64,000 nucleotides of DNA, taken from Aquisediminimonas profunda. Its GTDB lineage: Bacteria > Pseudomonadota > Alphaproteobacteria > Sphingomonadales > Sphingomonadaceae. This document shows positions 36,573 through 44,940 of the stretch, one piece after another (within the stretch, counting starts at the first letter, position 1; each line of letters starts with the position of its first letter). The notes under the pieces were generated by a model, which did no database searches, was not told the DNA's origin, and was given only the letters and a program-made list of their open reading frames with translations. A program made the position numbers and the translations under genes. The stretch is from the NCBI RefSeq assembly GCF_019443285.1, contig NZ_CP080327.1, positions 186,001 to 250,000 on the forward strand, read 5' to 3'.

Positions 36573-37177
36573 TGCGAAAGCTGCAGCCGGGACCACTGGT
36601 TATCGCGTCCCACAACCAGGGCAAAGTTCGGGAGATTCGCGCTCTGCTGGCACCATTCGGGATAGAGCCGGTCTCTGCCGGCGATCTCGGACTGCCAGAA
36701 CCCGAAGAGACCGGCACGACCTTTGCCGAGAACGCATTGATCAAGGCTCGTGCAAGTGCCGAAGGCTCGGGCATTGTCGCACTTGCGGATGACAGCGGCC
36801 TGTGTGTGGACGCGCTTGGCGGGGCGCCAGGTGTCTATACCGCAGATTGGGCCGAAACGCCCGAAGGCAGGGATTGGGGCCTTGCCATGCGCAAGGTGGA
36901 AGACCGGCTGGAAGCGTTGGGCTCCGATGTCGATCGTTCAGCCCATTTTGCATGCACCTTGGCGCTGTGCTGGCCTGATGGCGAGACAGCCCTTTTTGAA
37001 GGGCAAGTCGCTGGGCATCTCACTTGGCCGCCTCGAGGCGACCTCGGATTCGGCTATGATCCGGTCTTTGTTCCCGAAGGTCATGATCAGACCTTTGCCG
37101 AAATCGAACCGGAAAAGAAGCACGCAATCAGCCACCGCGCCGAGGCGTTTAGAGAACTGGTAAATGCGCTGTTATGA
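36572..37177 (+). CDS. rdgB: RdgB/HAM1 inosine/xanthosine triphosphate pyrophosphatase
   Basis: A 201-residue house-cleaning enzyme that hydrolyses ITP, dITP and XTP to monophosphates. Motifs [11 protein letters not shown] at residues 12-22, the [13 protein letters not shown] block, [29 protein letters not shown] and the final [10 protein letters not shown] are all present. The start overlaps the rph stop by one base. A 7-base hairpin (CGCTGTT/AACAGCG) sits over the stop codon but has no T-run. In relatives hemW often follows; here the envelope trio lies between. Confidence 0.96.
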   Translation: MRKLQPGPLVIASHNQGKVREIRALLAPFGIEPVSAGDLGLPEPEETGTTFAENALIKARASAEGSGIVALADDSGLCVDALGGAPGVYTADWAETPEGRDWGLAMRKVEDRLEALGSDVDRSAHFACTLALCWPDGETALFEGQVAGHLTWPPRGDLGFGYDPVFVPEGHDQTFAEIEPEKKHAISHRAEAFRELVNALL

Positions 37178-37351
37178 AACAGCGAAATTATCGGTCTGGA
37201 AGTTTTTTGAAAGGCGGTTCATTGAGTAGTCAGACGCCGAGTCTTAATTGCACTTTGAGGCGTGGGAGAATTCAGTGATGTTCGGTTGTGTGACAATTTC
37301 GATTGTGGGCGGAGCGCGTTGCGATCAGCTTTGCCACGCGGAGATGTCATC

Positions 37352-38140
37352 GTGAAGGTGAGGCGGCGCGCCGCGATCAAGCTGGTCGGCATTTCTGCAA
37401 CGATTGGCCTTCTCGCTGCGTTCACGGTTCCCTCTACCAATGGCGGGCCGTCCTATGGCGTGGCTGCGGCACGCGACATCCTGGCGCTTCTTGGCGACCG
37501 TTCGCCCGGTGAACGCAAGCACGGCGCGCTCACCAGTACCAAAGTTCCCAAACTCCCGTATGAATTTGCCAAAGCTCCAATCCATACTCCAGTGCCCGAA
37601 AATGCGCCGGGAGAAATGGGGGCGTCGCCGCGCCTCATACCGTCGCTTGTCGAGCCCGAGACACCGTTCAGCGTGGCGCCCCCGCCAACTCCGCTTTCGC
37701 CAGATGCGCCAGAGACTCCATTACCGCCTGTCTTTACCGGTAGCAGCGGCGGCACCCCGATTTTCGTCGAAACTGGCAGCAGCGGCGGCGGAAGCAGCGG
37801 AGGTGGTAGCAGCGGCGGCACCAGCACGAGTAGTGGCGGCACCAGCACCAGCAGCGGTGGCACCAGCACGAGCAGTGGCGGCACCAGCACCAGCAGCGGT
37901 GGTACCAGCACGAGCAGCGGTGGCACCAGTACGAGTAGCGGTGGCACCAGTACAAGCAGCGGTGGCACAAGTTCCAGCAGTGGAGGTGAACCGCCGCCAC
38001 CGATCGTTCCCGAACCGGCAACTTGGTTTATGATGTTGGCGGGCTTTGGTCTCGTCGGCACGATGCTGCGCCGGCGCAAGATGATTTTACCCGTTGTGGA
38101 CAAGACGCTCGCCTGTCCGCCCTCCGGCTCGGACGTGTGA
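37352..38140 (+). CDS. PEP-CTERM protein with GGTSTSS tandem repeats
   Basis: A 262-residue exported protein. After an N-terminal basic-hydrophobic leader and a Pro-rich region, residues 155-210 are eight copies of GGTSTSS (the last GGTSSSS), a likely flexible, possibly glycosylated stalk. The C-terminus has VPEPATWFMMLAGFGLVGTML then RRRK, the PEP-CTERM sorting signal for exosortase, with WF where sphingomonad versions usually have WA. Unusually, 19 residues follow the basic cluster. The start is GTG at 37352, 8 bases after GGAG; the frame is open to 37262. Its stop overlaps the L,D-transpeptidase GTG by 4 bases. Confidence 0.75.
   Translation: MKVRRRAAIKLVGISATIGLLAAFTVPSTNGGPSYGVAAARDILALLGDRSPGERKHGALTSTKVPKLPYEFAKAPIHTPVPENAPGEMGASPRLIPSLVEPETPFSVAPPPTPLSPDAPETPLPPVFTGSSGGTPIFVETGSSGGGSSGGGSSGGTSTSSGGTSTSSGGTSTSSGGTSTSSGGTSTSSGGTSTSSGGTSTSSGGTSSSSGGEPPPPIVPEPATWFMMLAGFGLVGTMLRRRKMILPVVDKTLACPPSGSDV
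37814..37981 (+). repeat. 21-base tandem repeat, 8 copies
   Basis: Eight in-frame 21-base units encode GGTSTSS (seven) and GGTSSSS (the last). The units differ only at silent third positions, such as ACC/ACG/ACA and AGC/AGT, a sign of older duplication with drift. Each unit keeps the frame, so copy number could vary without breaking the gene. Confidence 0.9.
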
Positions 38141-38787
38141 CTGCAGGGAAGAAGTCACGACGTCCGGCCACGACGGATATCCGGATTCTGATTCCAGTCG
38201 CCCTGCTCGTCGGAACAGGTGTCTTTCTAGCCAGTCGACCGAGCACACCTGAAGTCCATATCGATCTCAGCCACGCGCCGGTGGGCACCCGAATCCCCTT
38301 GGCTGGTGCGCAAGCGGCCAAGCTCTCTTCACCCGACGGTGAGCCGCCAGTCACGTCCATTCTCAACGTCCGCAAACGGATGAGATATGGAGAATTCGTC
38401 TGGAACGATGCTGGTGTTGCTGCCGGCAAAGTGTGGGTCAGGATTGACCTTGAACGGCAGATCATTTCAGTCTTTCGCGCCGGCAATGAAATTGGAACAG
38501 CCGTGATCCTCTATGGCGCCGATGAAAAGCCAACTCCGACTGGCCAGCTTTCAATCCGGGAAAAGCTCAAGGATCATCGATCCAATACCTATGACGCCCC
38601 AATGCCGTATACCATGCGGCTGACCGATGACGGTGTTGCCATTCATGGCAGCAACGTTCGCTGGGGCGCTGCAACGCACGGATGCATTGGGGTTCCCCTC
38701 GGCTTTGCAGCCAAGCTGTTTGACCAGATCAAGGTGGGCGATCAGGTGCTCATCCTGCCAGCTGAACCCAAGCCTACAAAAGCCTGA
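38137..38787 (+). CDS. L,D-transpeptidase (YkuD)
   Basis: A 216-residue membrane-anchored wall enzyme. After an N-terminal segment ILIPVALLVGTGVFLAS, the C-terminal half is a YkuD domain with catalytic motif: His 170 in AIHGSNVRWG, then ATHGCIGV with His 181 and Cys 183. Such enzymes make 3-3 peptidoglycan cross-links or attach proteins to peptidoglycan. The start is GTG overlapping the PEP-CTERM stop (GTGA), so the two are translationally coupled. An odd feature is the pairing of a sorting-signal repeat protein with its own transpeptidase. Confidence 0.87.
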   Translation: MTAGKKSRRPATTDIRILIPVALLVGTGVFLASRPSTPEVHIDLSHAPVGTRIPLAGAQAAKLSSPDGEPPVTSILNVRKRMRYGEFVWNDAGVAAGKVWVRIDLERQIISVFRAGNEIGTAVILYGADEKPTPTGQLSIREKLKDHRSNTYDAPMPYTMRLTDDGVAIHGSNVRWGAATHGCIGVPLGFAAKLFDQIKVGDQVLILPAEPKPTKA

Positions 38788-38919
38788 ATTTCAACGACAC
38801 CCCAGGGACTGAAAAACCCGTCTGGCGTTGACGTGCCAAACTTGGTTAATAGTCCGCTAATCAAGAGCTGAAACCAATCAGCCATTCGCGCGTGTATATG
38901 CTGTCAGGGCAGTGCGAAC

Positions 38920-39462
38920 ATGGGGTCGAAAATGGTGGGTTCGGGTTTAGGCAAGATTGCAGGTGCAGTGGCTTTGGCTGTCTGTGCACCTTTGACTCTT
39001 GGCACGACGGAACTCCAGTCCAATCTGGAATCTCGGGTCTTGGCGTCGCACAACCGCGAGCGTGACCTTGCAGGCATTCCGCTTCTCCGCTGGAATGAAT
39101 CTCTCGCCACCTCGGCTCGATACTGGGCGGACCATCTCGGCCGCATCAACCGGCTTGAGCACGCACCCTATGATCCGAGTGATCGAAATCCGCAGGGCGA
39201 AAATCTCTGGGCAGGAACTCGGGGCCATTATTCTGCCGAGAACATGGTCGAATACTGGATTCAGGAAAAACGTCATTTCCGCCCGGGAACATTCCCGCAA
39301 AACAGCCAGACTGGGCGGATAGAGGATGTCGGGCATTATACGCAGGTGATGTGGCGCAACACGCGCGAAGTCGGTTGCGCGCTTGGACAGGGTGCCGAAT
39401 TCGATATCCTTGTCTGCCGATACAGTTCAGTTGGGAATGTCGTGGGACAAAAGCCCTTCTGA
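38920..39462 (+). CDS. CAP (SCP/PR1-like) domain protein
   Basis: A 180-residue exported protein with a leader ending near residue 28 and one CAP domain: VLASHNRERDLAGIPLLRWN, the His in NRLEHAPY, GENLWAGT, and the signature GHYTQVMWRNTREVGC, ending in LVCRYSSVGNVVG. Bacterial CAP proteins are secreted and of unclear role. It lies 130 bases after the L,D-transpeptidase on the same strand and 80 bases before hemW. The start could be ATG 38920 or 38932. Confidence 0.85.
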   Translation: MGSKMVGSGLGKIAGAVALAVCAPLTLGTTELQSNLESRVLASHNRERDLAGIPLLRWNESLATSARYWADHLGRINRLEHAPYDPSDRNPQGENLWAGTRGHYSAENMVEYWIQEKRHFRPGTFPQNSQTGRIEDVGHYTQVMWRNTREVGCALGQGAEFDILVCRYSSVGNVVGQKPF

Positions 39463-39543
39463 ACCCGACTGTCGCGGCGAATTTAGCCTGAAGTGTCACA
39501 GTGGCGTTAGTCCGATGATGTCGCTATCGCGGCATGACGCGCC

Positions 39544-40725
39544 ATGGAAGTTCATCCTCAATCGACAGAGCCGAGTTGCAGGCAGGACCCGCCGTTAGCC
39601 CTCTATATCCATTGGCCGTTCTGCATTTCAAAATGTCCTTATTGCGATTTTAACAGCCATGTTCGCGAAACCATAGACCAGGATGCCTGGCGTGCAGCAA
39701 TGCTCCGGGATCTCGCGCACGAAGCGACCCTCCTGCCCGGCAGGCATATCGCATCGATTTTTTTCGGAGGAGGCACACCGTCGCTGATGCCACCGTCGAC
39801 GGTTGAGGCGCTCATTGGGTCGGCACAGTCGCATTGGGGATTTGCTGCAAACGTCGAAATCACGCTTGAAGCGAACCCCTCCTCGGTTGAGGCTGCCCGC
39901 TTCGCGGATCTGTCACGCGCCGGCGTCAATCGGATTTCCCTTGGCTTGCAGGCGCTTGATGATGAAGCCCTTGGCTTCCTCGGACGTGCGCATGACGTGC
40001 AAGAAGGGCTGTCTGCCCTGGACGTGGCGCAGGACAATTTCGCGCGCGTGAGTTTCGACCTCATCTATGCCCGCCCGCATCAGACGATCGAGGCGTGGCA
40101 CAACGAACTGGACCGTGCACTTTCGTTTGGGACGGAACATCTGTCCTTATATCAGTTGACCATCGAACCCGGCACCCGTTTCGCGACGCTCGTGGCACAA
40201 GGCGACATCGATTTAGTCGATCCAGATCATGGTGCCGCACTCTATGAACTGACACACGAAGTGACCCAGGCGGCAGGCTTGCCAGCCTATGAGATTTCGA
40301 ACCATGCGCGGCCAGGTGCCGAAAGTCTCCATAACCTGACGTACTGGCGCTATGGTGACTATGTCGGCATCGGCCCAGGCGCACATGGTCGCCGTGGTGG
40401 GCTGGCCACGTCAAGGCACAAGAAGCCGGAGAACTGGCTGAAATCAATCGCTCGAAACGGTCATGGGTGTCAGGTCGAAGAGCCGCTTACGCCAAGAGAA
40501 AGAGCCAGCGAAGCACTCATCATGGGCCTTAGACTTCGCGAAGGCGTGGACCTTGCAGATCTGGCAGAGCGCTGCGGTGTTGACCCCGAAACCCTCATCA
40601 ACATGCGCAAGGCCAACCTTCTCCAACAACATGGCCTTGTCCATCTGACCGGCCAACGCTTGTCTGTGACGTCCGAGGGCAGGATTTTGCTGGATCGCAT
40701 ACTCGCAGAGCTGGTTGAAACCTAA
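39544..40725 (+). CDS. hemW: HemW, radical SAM haem chaperone
   Basis: A 393-residue cytoplasmic radical-SAM protein (formerly called a coproporphyrinogen III oxidase-like protein) that delivers haem to membrane respiratory proteins. Cluster ligands are Cys 27, 31 and 34 (PFCISKCPYCDF), followed by SIFFGGGTPSLM, SLGLQALDDEALGFLGR and the HemN-like YEISNHARPG and NLTYWRYGDYVGIGPGAHG. The C-terminal winged-helix part is intact. It is the usual partner of rph-rdgB. Confidence 0.95.
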   Translation: MEVHPQSTEPSCRQDPPLALYIHWPFCISKCPYCDFNSHVRETIDQDAWRAAMLRDLAHEATLLPGRHIASIFFGGGTPSLMPPSTVEALIGSAQSHWGFAANVEITLEANPSSVEAARFADLSRAGVNRISLGLQALDDEALGFLGRAHDVQEGLSALDVAQDNFARVSFDLIYARPHQTIEAWHNELDRALSFGTEHLSLYQLTIEPGTRFATLVAQGDIDLVDPDHGAALYELTHEVTQAAGLPAYEISNHARPGAESLHNLTYWRYGDYVGIGPGAHGRRGGLATSRHKKPENWLKSIARNGHGCQVEEPLTPRERASEALIMGLRLREGVDLADLAERCGVDPETLINMRKANLLQQHGLVHLTGQRLSVTSEGRILLDRILAELVET

Positions 40726-40781
40726 CGTTTAGACTCTTCGACTATGGCGCGTCGGCATTCCGGCTGTTAGGGGACGCCCTC

Positions 40782-41642
40782 ATGAAAAAGCTTCGCAAGG
40801 CCGTCTTTCCTGTCGGCGGACTCGGCACCCGCTTTCTTCCGGCCACAAAGGCCATGCCCAAGGAAATGTTGACGGTCGTCGACAAGCCTTTGATCCAATA
40901 TGCAGTCGACGAGGCTCGTGAGGCCGGGATCGAGCAGATGATCTTCGTCACCGGGCGCGGAAAATCGGCGATCGAAGACCATTTCGACATTTCATACGAA
41001 CTCGAAACGACGATGACGGATCGTGGCAAGTCGCTCGACGCAATTTCGGGTACGCGTTTCCGGCCTGGCGAGGTCATTTACGTGCGCCAACAGGAACCCA
41101 TTGGGCTTGGTCATGCCATATGGTGCGCGCGCCATATCGTTGGTGACGAACCGTTTGCGATCTTTCTGCCCGATGAACTCATGGCCGGTAGCCCAGGGTG
41201 CATGAAGCAGATGGTCGACGCCTATGAAAAGGTCGGCGGAAACATTGTCTGCGGCTATGAAGTACCGGAAAGCGAAACGCACAAATATGGCGTGATTACT
41301 CCGGGACGCATTGATGGCCGATTGGTTGAGGTCAAGGCACTTGTCGAAAAGCCGCCGCAGGGTACAGCGCCTTCCAACCTCATGATCCCCGGGCGCTACA
41401 TTCTTCAGCCTGAGGTCATGCGCATCCTCGAAGGTCAAGCCCGTGGTGCTGGCAATGAAATCCAGTTGACGGACGCCATGTCCCAGATGATCGGCAGCCA
41501 GCCTTTCCACGCATATGCGTTCGATGGTCGTCGGTTTGATTGTGGCGATAAGGCTGGCTTCATCACAGCGAACATCGCTCTTGCTCTTGATCGCCCGGAT
41601 ATTGGGCCCGAAGTCCGGCGCTGGATGGACGCGAATCAGTGA
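40782..41642 (+). CDS. galU: UTP-glucose-1-phosphate uridylyltransferase
   Basis: A 286-residue enzyme making UDP-glucose for polysaccharide and lipid A-core synthesis. It begins LRKAVFPVGGLGTRFLPATK (nucleotide-binding loop), then has MPKEMLTVVDKPLIQY, EQPIGLGHAIWCAR-like PIGLGHAIWCAR, and FLPDELMAG, closing with YAFDGRRFDCGDKAGFI. All GalU signatures are present. It follows hemW by 56 bases and precedes the GGDEF-EAL gene. Confidence 0.96.
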   Translation: MKKLRKAVFPVGGLGTRFLPATKAMPKEMLTVVDKPLIQYAVDEAREAGIEQMIFVTGRGKSAIEDHFDISYELETTMTDRGKSLDAISGTRFRPGEVIYVRQQEPIGLGHAIWCARHIVGDEPFAIFLPDELMAGSPGCMKQMVDAYEKVGGNIVCGYEVPESETHKYGVITPGRIDGRLVEVKALVEKPPQGTAPSNLMIPGRYILQPEVMRILEGQARGAGNEIQLTDAMSQMIGSQPFHAYAFDGRRFDCGDKAGFITANIALALDRPDIGPEVRRWMDANQ

Positions 41643-41840
41643 TAAGAAATTCATGACTGGGTCAGCGGCACACGATTTGAATCCATAGTGTTCGCGTGAC
41701 TTGATAAATACTTCCAAAGTCAGCATGCTTTTTCGAACCTTATTGTTGGAAGCCGCAGAAATCCGCCATAATTTAGTTCGCAATTAACGGAATTTCAGGA
41801 CTTGGTTCCTAGACCCTGCAATGGGATCAAGGGACAAATT

Positions 41841-43967
41841 GTGCTGCGGAATCTTCGCTTAAGATCGGTTTCATCACTGTCCGCGATGATCATCATGTTC
41901 ATCGCTGTATTGGGCTTCAGCTTGTCCCGCACAATTGATGCGGCCAACACGGTCGATACCGAACGGACACGCACGGCAGTAACCGCAGCAGTTCAGGCCC
42001 AGGTTCGACAAATCATCGTGATGGTCGATGACAACGCCTTGTGGGACGCGGCTGCAACGGCAGTCTACACCAACTTGAGTGATACCGAGTTTTACTGGAG
42101 CAGCTGGGGTTTTTCGTCAGCGGAAGCCAAATACTTCGATACGGTCCTCGTCCTTGATCACGAAGGACGTCCGCTGCTGGGTTATCGTCGCGGACGAGCG
42201 ACGCGGTTCGACCCGATTGCGCGCTATGGCGAATCTTTTCGGATATTGCTGGAGCGCGCCGATCGCCAAAGGCAAGCGGTCGGTGGGTTGGCTGGTTCAG
42301 CTGAGGGGCCGGTCTTGATCGGCATTGCCAATATCGTTCCAACAAATAGCGCGCTGGATCATCTCGTTCCCAAATCTGGCCCGTATTGGCTCGTTTTTAC
42401 AAAGCCCTTTGATCAAGGCGCCGCAGACCTGATTGGCCGCAGCCTCTTGCTCGACGATATGAAGCTTTCGGACAAGCCGTTAGGACAAGCTGCAATTGCC
42501 GTTCGCGACACTGCAGCCAAGCCGATCGCGAACCTGAGCTGGACCCCGGCCCGCCCGGGAAACACCGCAATCGAGCGCGTCCTCCCCTGGATTGCCATTG
42601 CTGCCTTATTGCACATCCTCATTGGCTTGTTTTTTGGTCGGCAAGCGCTTCGCTCCGTCTCCAAGCTGGCCGATGAGGCGATGGTCGACAGTTTGAGCAA
42701 TCTGCCAAACCGACGCGCAGTCCGGCAAGAGCTGGATAGACGGCTGAAGCGGGGCGAACGGCTGGCTTTGGCACTGATCGACCTCGACGGCTTCAAGGGC
42801 ATCAATGACAATTATGGCCACCACGTGGGCGACCGCCTGATCAAGAGCATCGCCACGCTGTTGCAGGACCTGGTCGGCAAGAACGGCATGATTGCCCGAC
42901 TGGGCGGCGACGAGTTTGCAATCCTGATCCCCGGTGCTTCGGCTGTGAACCAGGTGCAGGACATTTCCCGCGCCATGCTCGACAAATTGTCGCGCCCGTT
43001 CCGCATTGATGAGCGCACAGTCCTGGTCGGGGCCAGCATTGGCTTGGCTTCCGTCAGTTTGCGCGATCTCGACTCCAGCGAATTGATGCGCCGCGCCGAT
43101 GTGGCCATGTATGCTGCAAAGCAAGCCGGCAAGATGCGGCTGGCTTGGTATGATGAGATGCTTGACCAAAAGCAGGCTGTTGCCCGGACGATCGAAGCCG
43201 AACTGCGCGTTGCAATCGATGCGGAAGATTTCGAGCTGGTCTATCAGCCACTGGTCGATGTCCACGAAAAAAAGATCGTGGCGGCGGAGGCGCTGCTTCG
43301 ATGGACAAGTCCGACGCGAGGTGTCGTCAATCCATCGGAATTCATTCCGGTTGCAGAAGAAACCGGACTGATCGACGCCATGGGCATGATTGTGCTGCGA
43401 AAGGCATGCCGCGACGCACTCGATTGGGGCGATGTCCGCTTGGCCATCAACGTATCAGCCGCGCAGTTGCGAAATCCCGAGTTTGCCGCTGCGTTGAGCC
43501 ATGCTCTCGCTGAAACCGGCTTCCCCGCGGAGCGGCTGGAGCTGGAAATCAATGAATCCTACCTTGTCTATGATCCCGACACGGCTGGCAGGGTCCTCGG
43601 GGAAATCCGTGCCCTTGGCGTCGGCGTTTCACTTGATGATTATGGAACCGGTCACGCGTCCATCGGCTTCTTGCGGCAATTCTCTTTCAGCAAGGTCAAA
43701 CTCGATCGGTCGCTCGTTTCAGAAGCAGGTTTGAGCGAGGAGGCGCGCACCGTGATCCACGCAAATGTTGCAGTTGCCCGGGCCCTGAATGTCGCCGTTG
43801 CAGCAGAAGGTGTCGAAACCGCAGATCAGGCTGACCTGATGCGGGTGGCCGGATGCGACCAATTGCAGGGCTGGTTCTTTTCAAGAGCAGTAACGGCTCG
43901 GGAAATCGCAGCGAGGGTTCTGAAGGATCACCCCGAACATCCCTCTTCTCGCCTCAGGGCAGTATGA
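41841..43967 (+). CDS. CHASE4-GGDEF-EAL cyclic-di-GMP regulator
   Basis: A 708-residue membrane protein: an N-terminal membrane segment, a periplasmic CHASE4-type sensor (DNALWDAAATAVY, VLVLDHEGRPLLGYRRG), a second membrane segment near residue 255, then GGDEF and EAL domains. The GGDEF motif is intact (LGGDEFAIL, about residue 355) but no RxxD inhibitory site stands before it. The EAL domain has AAEALLRW (about 482), LEINES, SLDDYGTG, KLDRSL, AAEGVET and LQGWFFS, so phosphodiesterase activity is plausible. The start is GTG after AAGGGA; an upstream TTG at 41802 is possible. Confidence 0.9.
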   Translation: MLRNLRLRSVSSLSAMIIMFIAVLGFSLSRTIDAANTVDTERTRTAVTAAVQAQVRQIIVMVDDNALWDAAATAVYTNLSDTEFYWSSWGFSSAEAKYFDTVLVLDHEGRPLLGYRRGRATRFDPIARYGESFRILLERADRQRQAVGGLAGSAEGPVLIGIANIVPTNSALDHLVPKSGPYWLVFTKPFDQGAADLIGRSLLLDDMKLSDKPLGQAAIAVRDTAAKPIANLSWTPARPGNTAIERVLPWIAIAALLHILIGLFFGRQALRSVSKLADEAMVDSLSNLPNRRAVRQELDRRLKRGERLALALIDLDGFKGINDNYGHHVGDRLIKSIATLLQDLVGKNGMIARLGGDEFAILIPGASAVNQVQDISRAMLDKLSRPFRIDERTVLVGASIGLASVSLRDLDSSELMRRADVAMYAAKQAGKMRLAWYDEMLDQKQAVARTIEAELRVAIDAEDFELVYQPLVDVHEKKIVAAEALLRWTSPTRGVVNPSEFIPVAEETGLIDAMGMIVLRKACRDALDWGDVRLAINVSAAQLRNPEFAAALSHALAETGFPAERLELEINESYLVYDPDTAGRVLGEIRALGVGVSLDDYGTGHASIGFLRQFSFSKVKLDRSLVSEAGLSEEARTVIHANVAVARALNVAVAAEGVETADQADLMRVAGCDQLQGWFFSRAVTAREIAARVLKDHPEHPSSRLRAV

Positions 43968-43970
43968 CCC

Positions 43971-44870
43971 TCACGGCTTGGGCGTGACTTTCCGGATGAG
44001 CCCTTCCTGCGCGACATTGGCAACCAGCCGACCGTCACGTGTGTAAATGCTGCCCTGATTGAAACCCCGAGCGCGCCCAGCCCAAGGGCTTTCGGTCACA
44101 TAGAGCATCCATTCGTCACAGCGAAAATCGTCATGCAACCAGAGCGCGTGATCAAGGCTCGCGCTCTGTAGTTCACCTTTCAGCCAGCTCAGGCCGTGCG
44201 GCAGCGCGCAAGTGCCAAGCAACGTCATGTCGGACACATAGGCAAGCACGGCACGATGCAGGACGGGGTCGTCAGGCAATGTGGCGACGGTGCGAAACCA
44301 GCTGTGAGTCAAAGCCGGTCGCTTTTCGCTGTTCATCCAGTGGCGCGCCTCGACCGGGCGGAATTCAATTGCCCTTGGCCGGGTCATTAAGCGGCGCAGC
44401 CTCTCGGGTATCTGGTCGATCACGGCACGACGCAGATCGGCTTCGCTCGGCAGATCATCTGGGGGTGGCACCTCGGGCATTGCATCCTGATGCGAAACGC
44501 CGGATTCCAGCTTGTGGAAAGAAGCGGCAAGATTGAGGATCGGGCGCCCGTCCTGTTCGGCAATCACGCGGCGGGCGGAAAAACTGCCGCCGTCAAAATC
44601 GCGTTCGACGCGGTAGGTGATGTCGGACTCCTCGCTTCCGCCACGCAGGAAATAGGCGTGGAGCGAATGGGCAAGCCGGTCCGGATCGACAGCCGCTGTA
44701 GCCGCCATCAGGGCCTGGGCAATCACTTCGCCTCCAAAGACGCGGCCCACGCCGCCCTTCTGGCGCTTGCCAACAAAAATGTCATTGCCTTGCGGTACGA
44801 CCGTCAGCAGCCGGGTAAGCCCATCGACCAGAGCCTGCGGAGACGGGCCCGCTTCTTCGGAATTCATCAT
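43971..44870 (-). CDS. tesB: acyl-CoA thioesterase II
   Basis: A 299-residue double-hotdog thioesterase that hydrolyses acyl-CoA to fatty acid and CoA. It shows FGGEVIAQALMAAT, SLHAYFLRGG, DGGSFSARRVIAEQDGR and, in the second hotdog, LAYVSDMTLLGTC and DHALWLHDDFRCDEWMLY with the catalytic Asp and Gln/Thr area. The end QGSIYTRDGRLVANVAQEGL is the family C-terminus. It converges with the GGDEF-EAL gene with 3 bases between. MMN at the start gives two adjacent ATG codons. Confidence 0.93.
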   Translation of the reverse strand: MMNSEEAGPSPQALVDGLTRLLTVVPQGNDIFVGKRQKGGVGRVFGGEVIAQALMAATAAVDPDRLAHSLHAYFLRGGSEESDITYRVERDFDGGSFSARRVIAEQDGRPILNLAASFHKLESGVSHQDAMPEVPPPDDLPSEADLRRAVIDQIPERLRRLMTRPRAIEFRPVEARHWMNSEKRPALTHSWFRTVATLPDDPVLHRAVLAYVSDMTLLGTCALPHGLSWLKGELQSASLDHALWLHDDFRCDEWMLYVTESPWAGRARGFNQGSIYTRDGRLVANVAQEGLIRKVTPKP

Positions 44871-44940
44871 GTGATTCTGCCTTTTCGGCGCCGCCTTATC
44901 GGCGCAAGCGCGCCCAAGGCAAGCGCCGAACTGGCGCGGG

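Noticed and set aside
37167-37184. Hairpin CGCTGTT/AACAGCG over the rdgB stop as a terminator
   Set aside because: Stem of 7 with no T-run after it; the stop codon sits in the loop.
37185-37351. Sigma-54 promoter before the PEP-CTERM gene
   Set aside because: No GG-N10-GC pair was found, although PEP-CTERM genes elsewhere often use one.
44881-44931. GC-rich inverted repeat between tesB and the glycine-zipper gene as a terminator
   Set aside because: The arms TTCGGCGC/GCGCCGAA pair, but there is no T-run on either strand.
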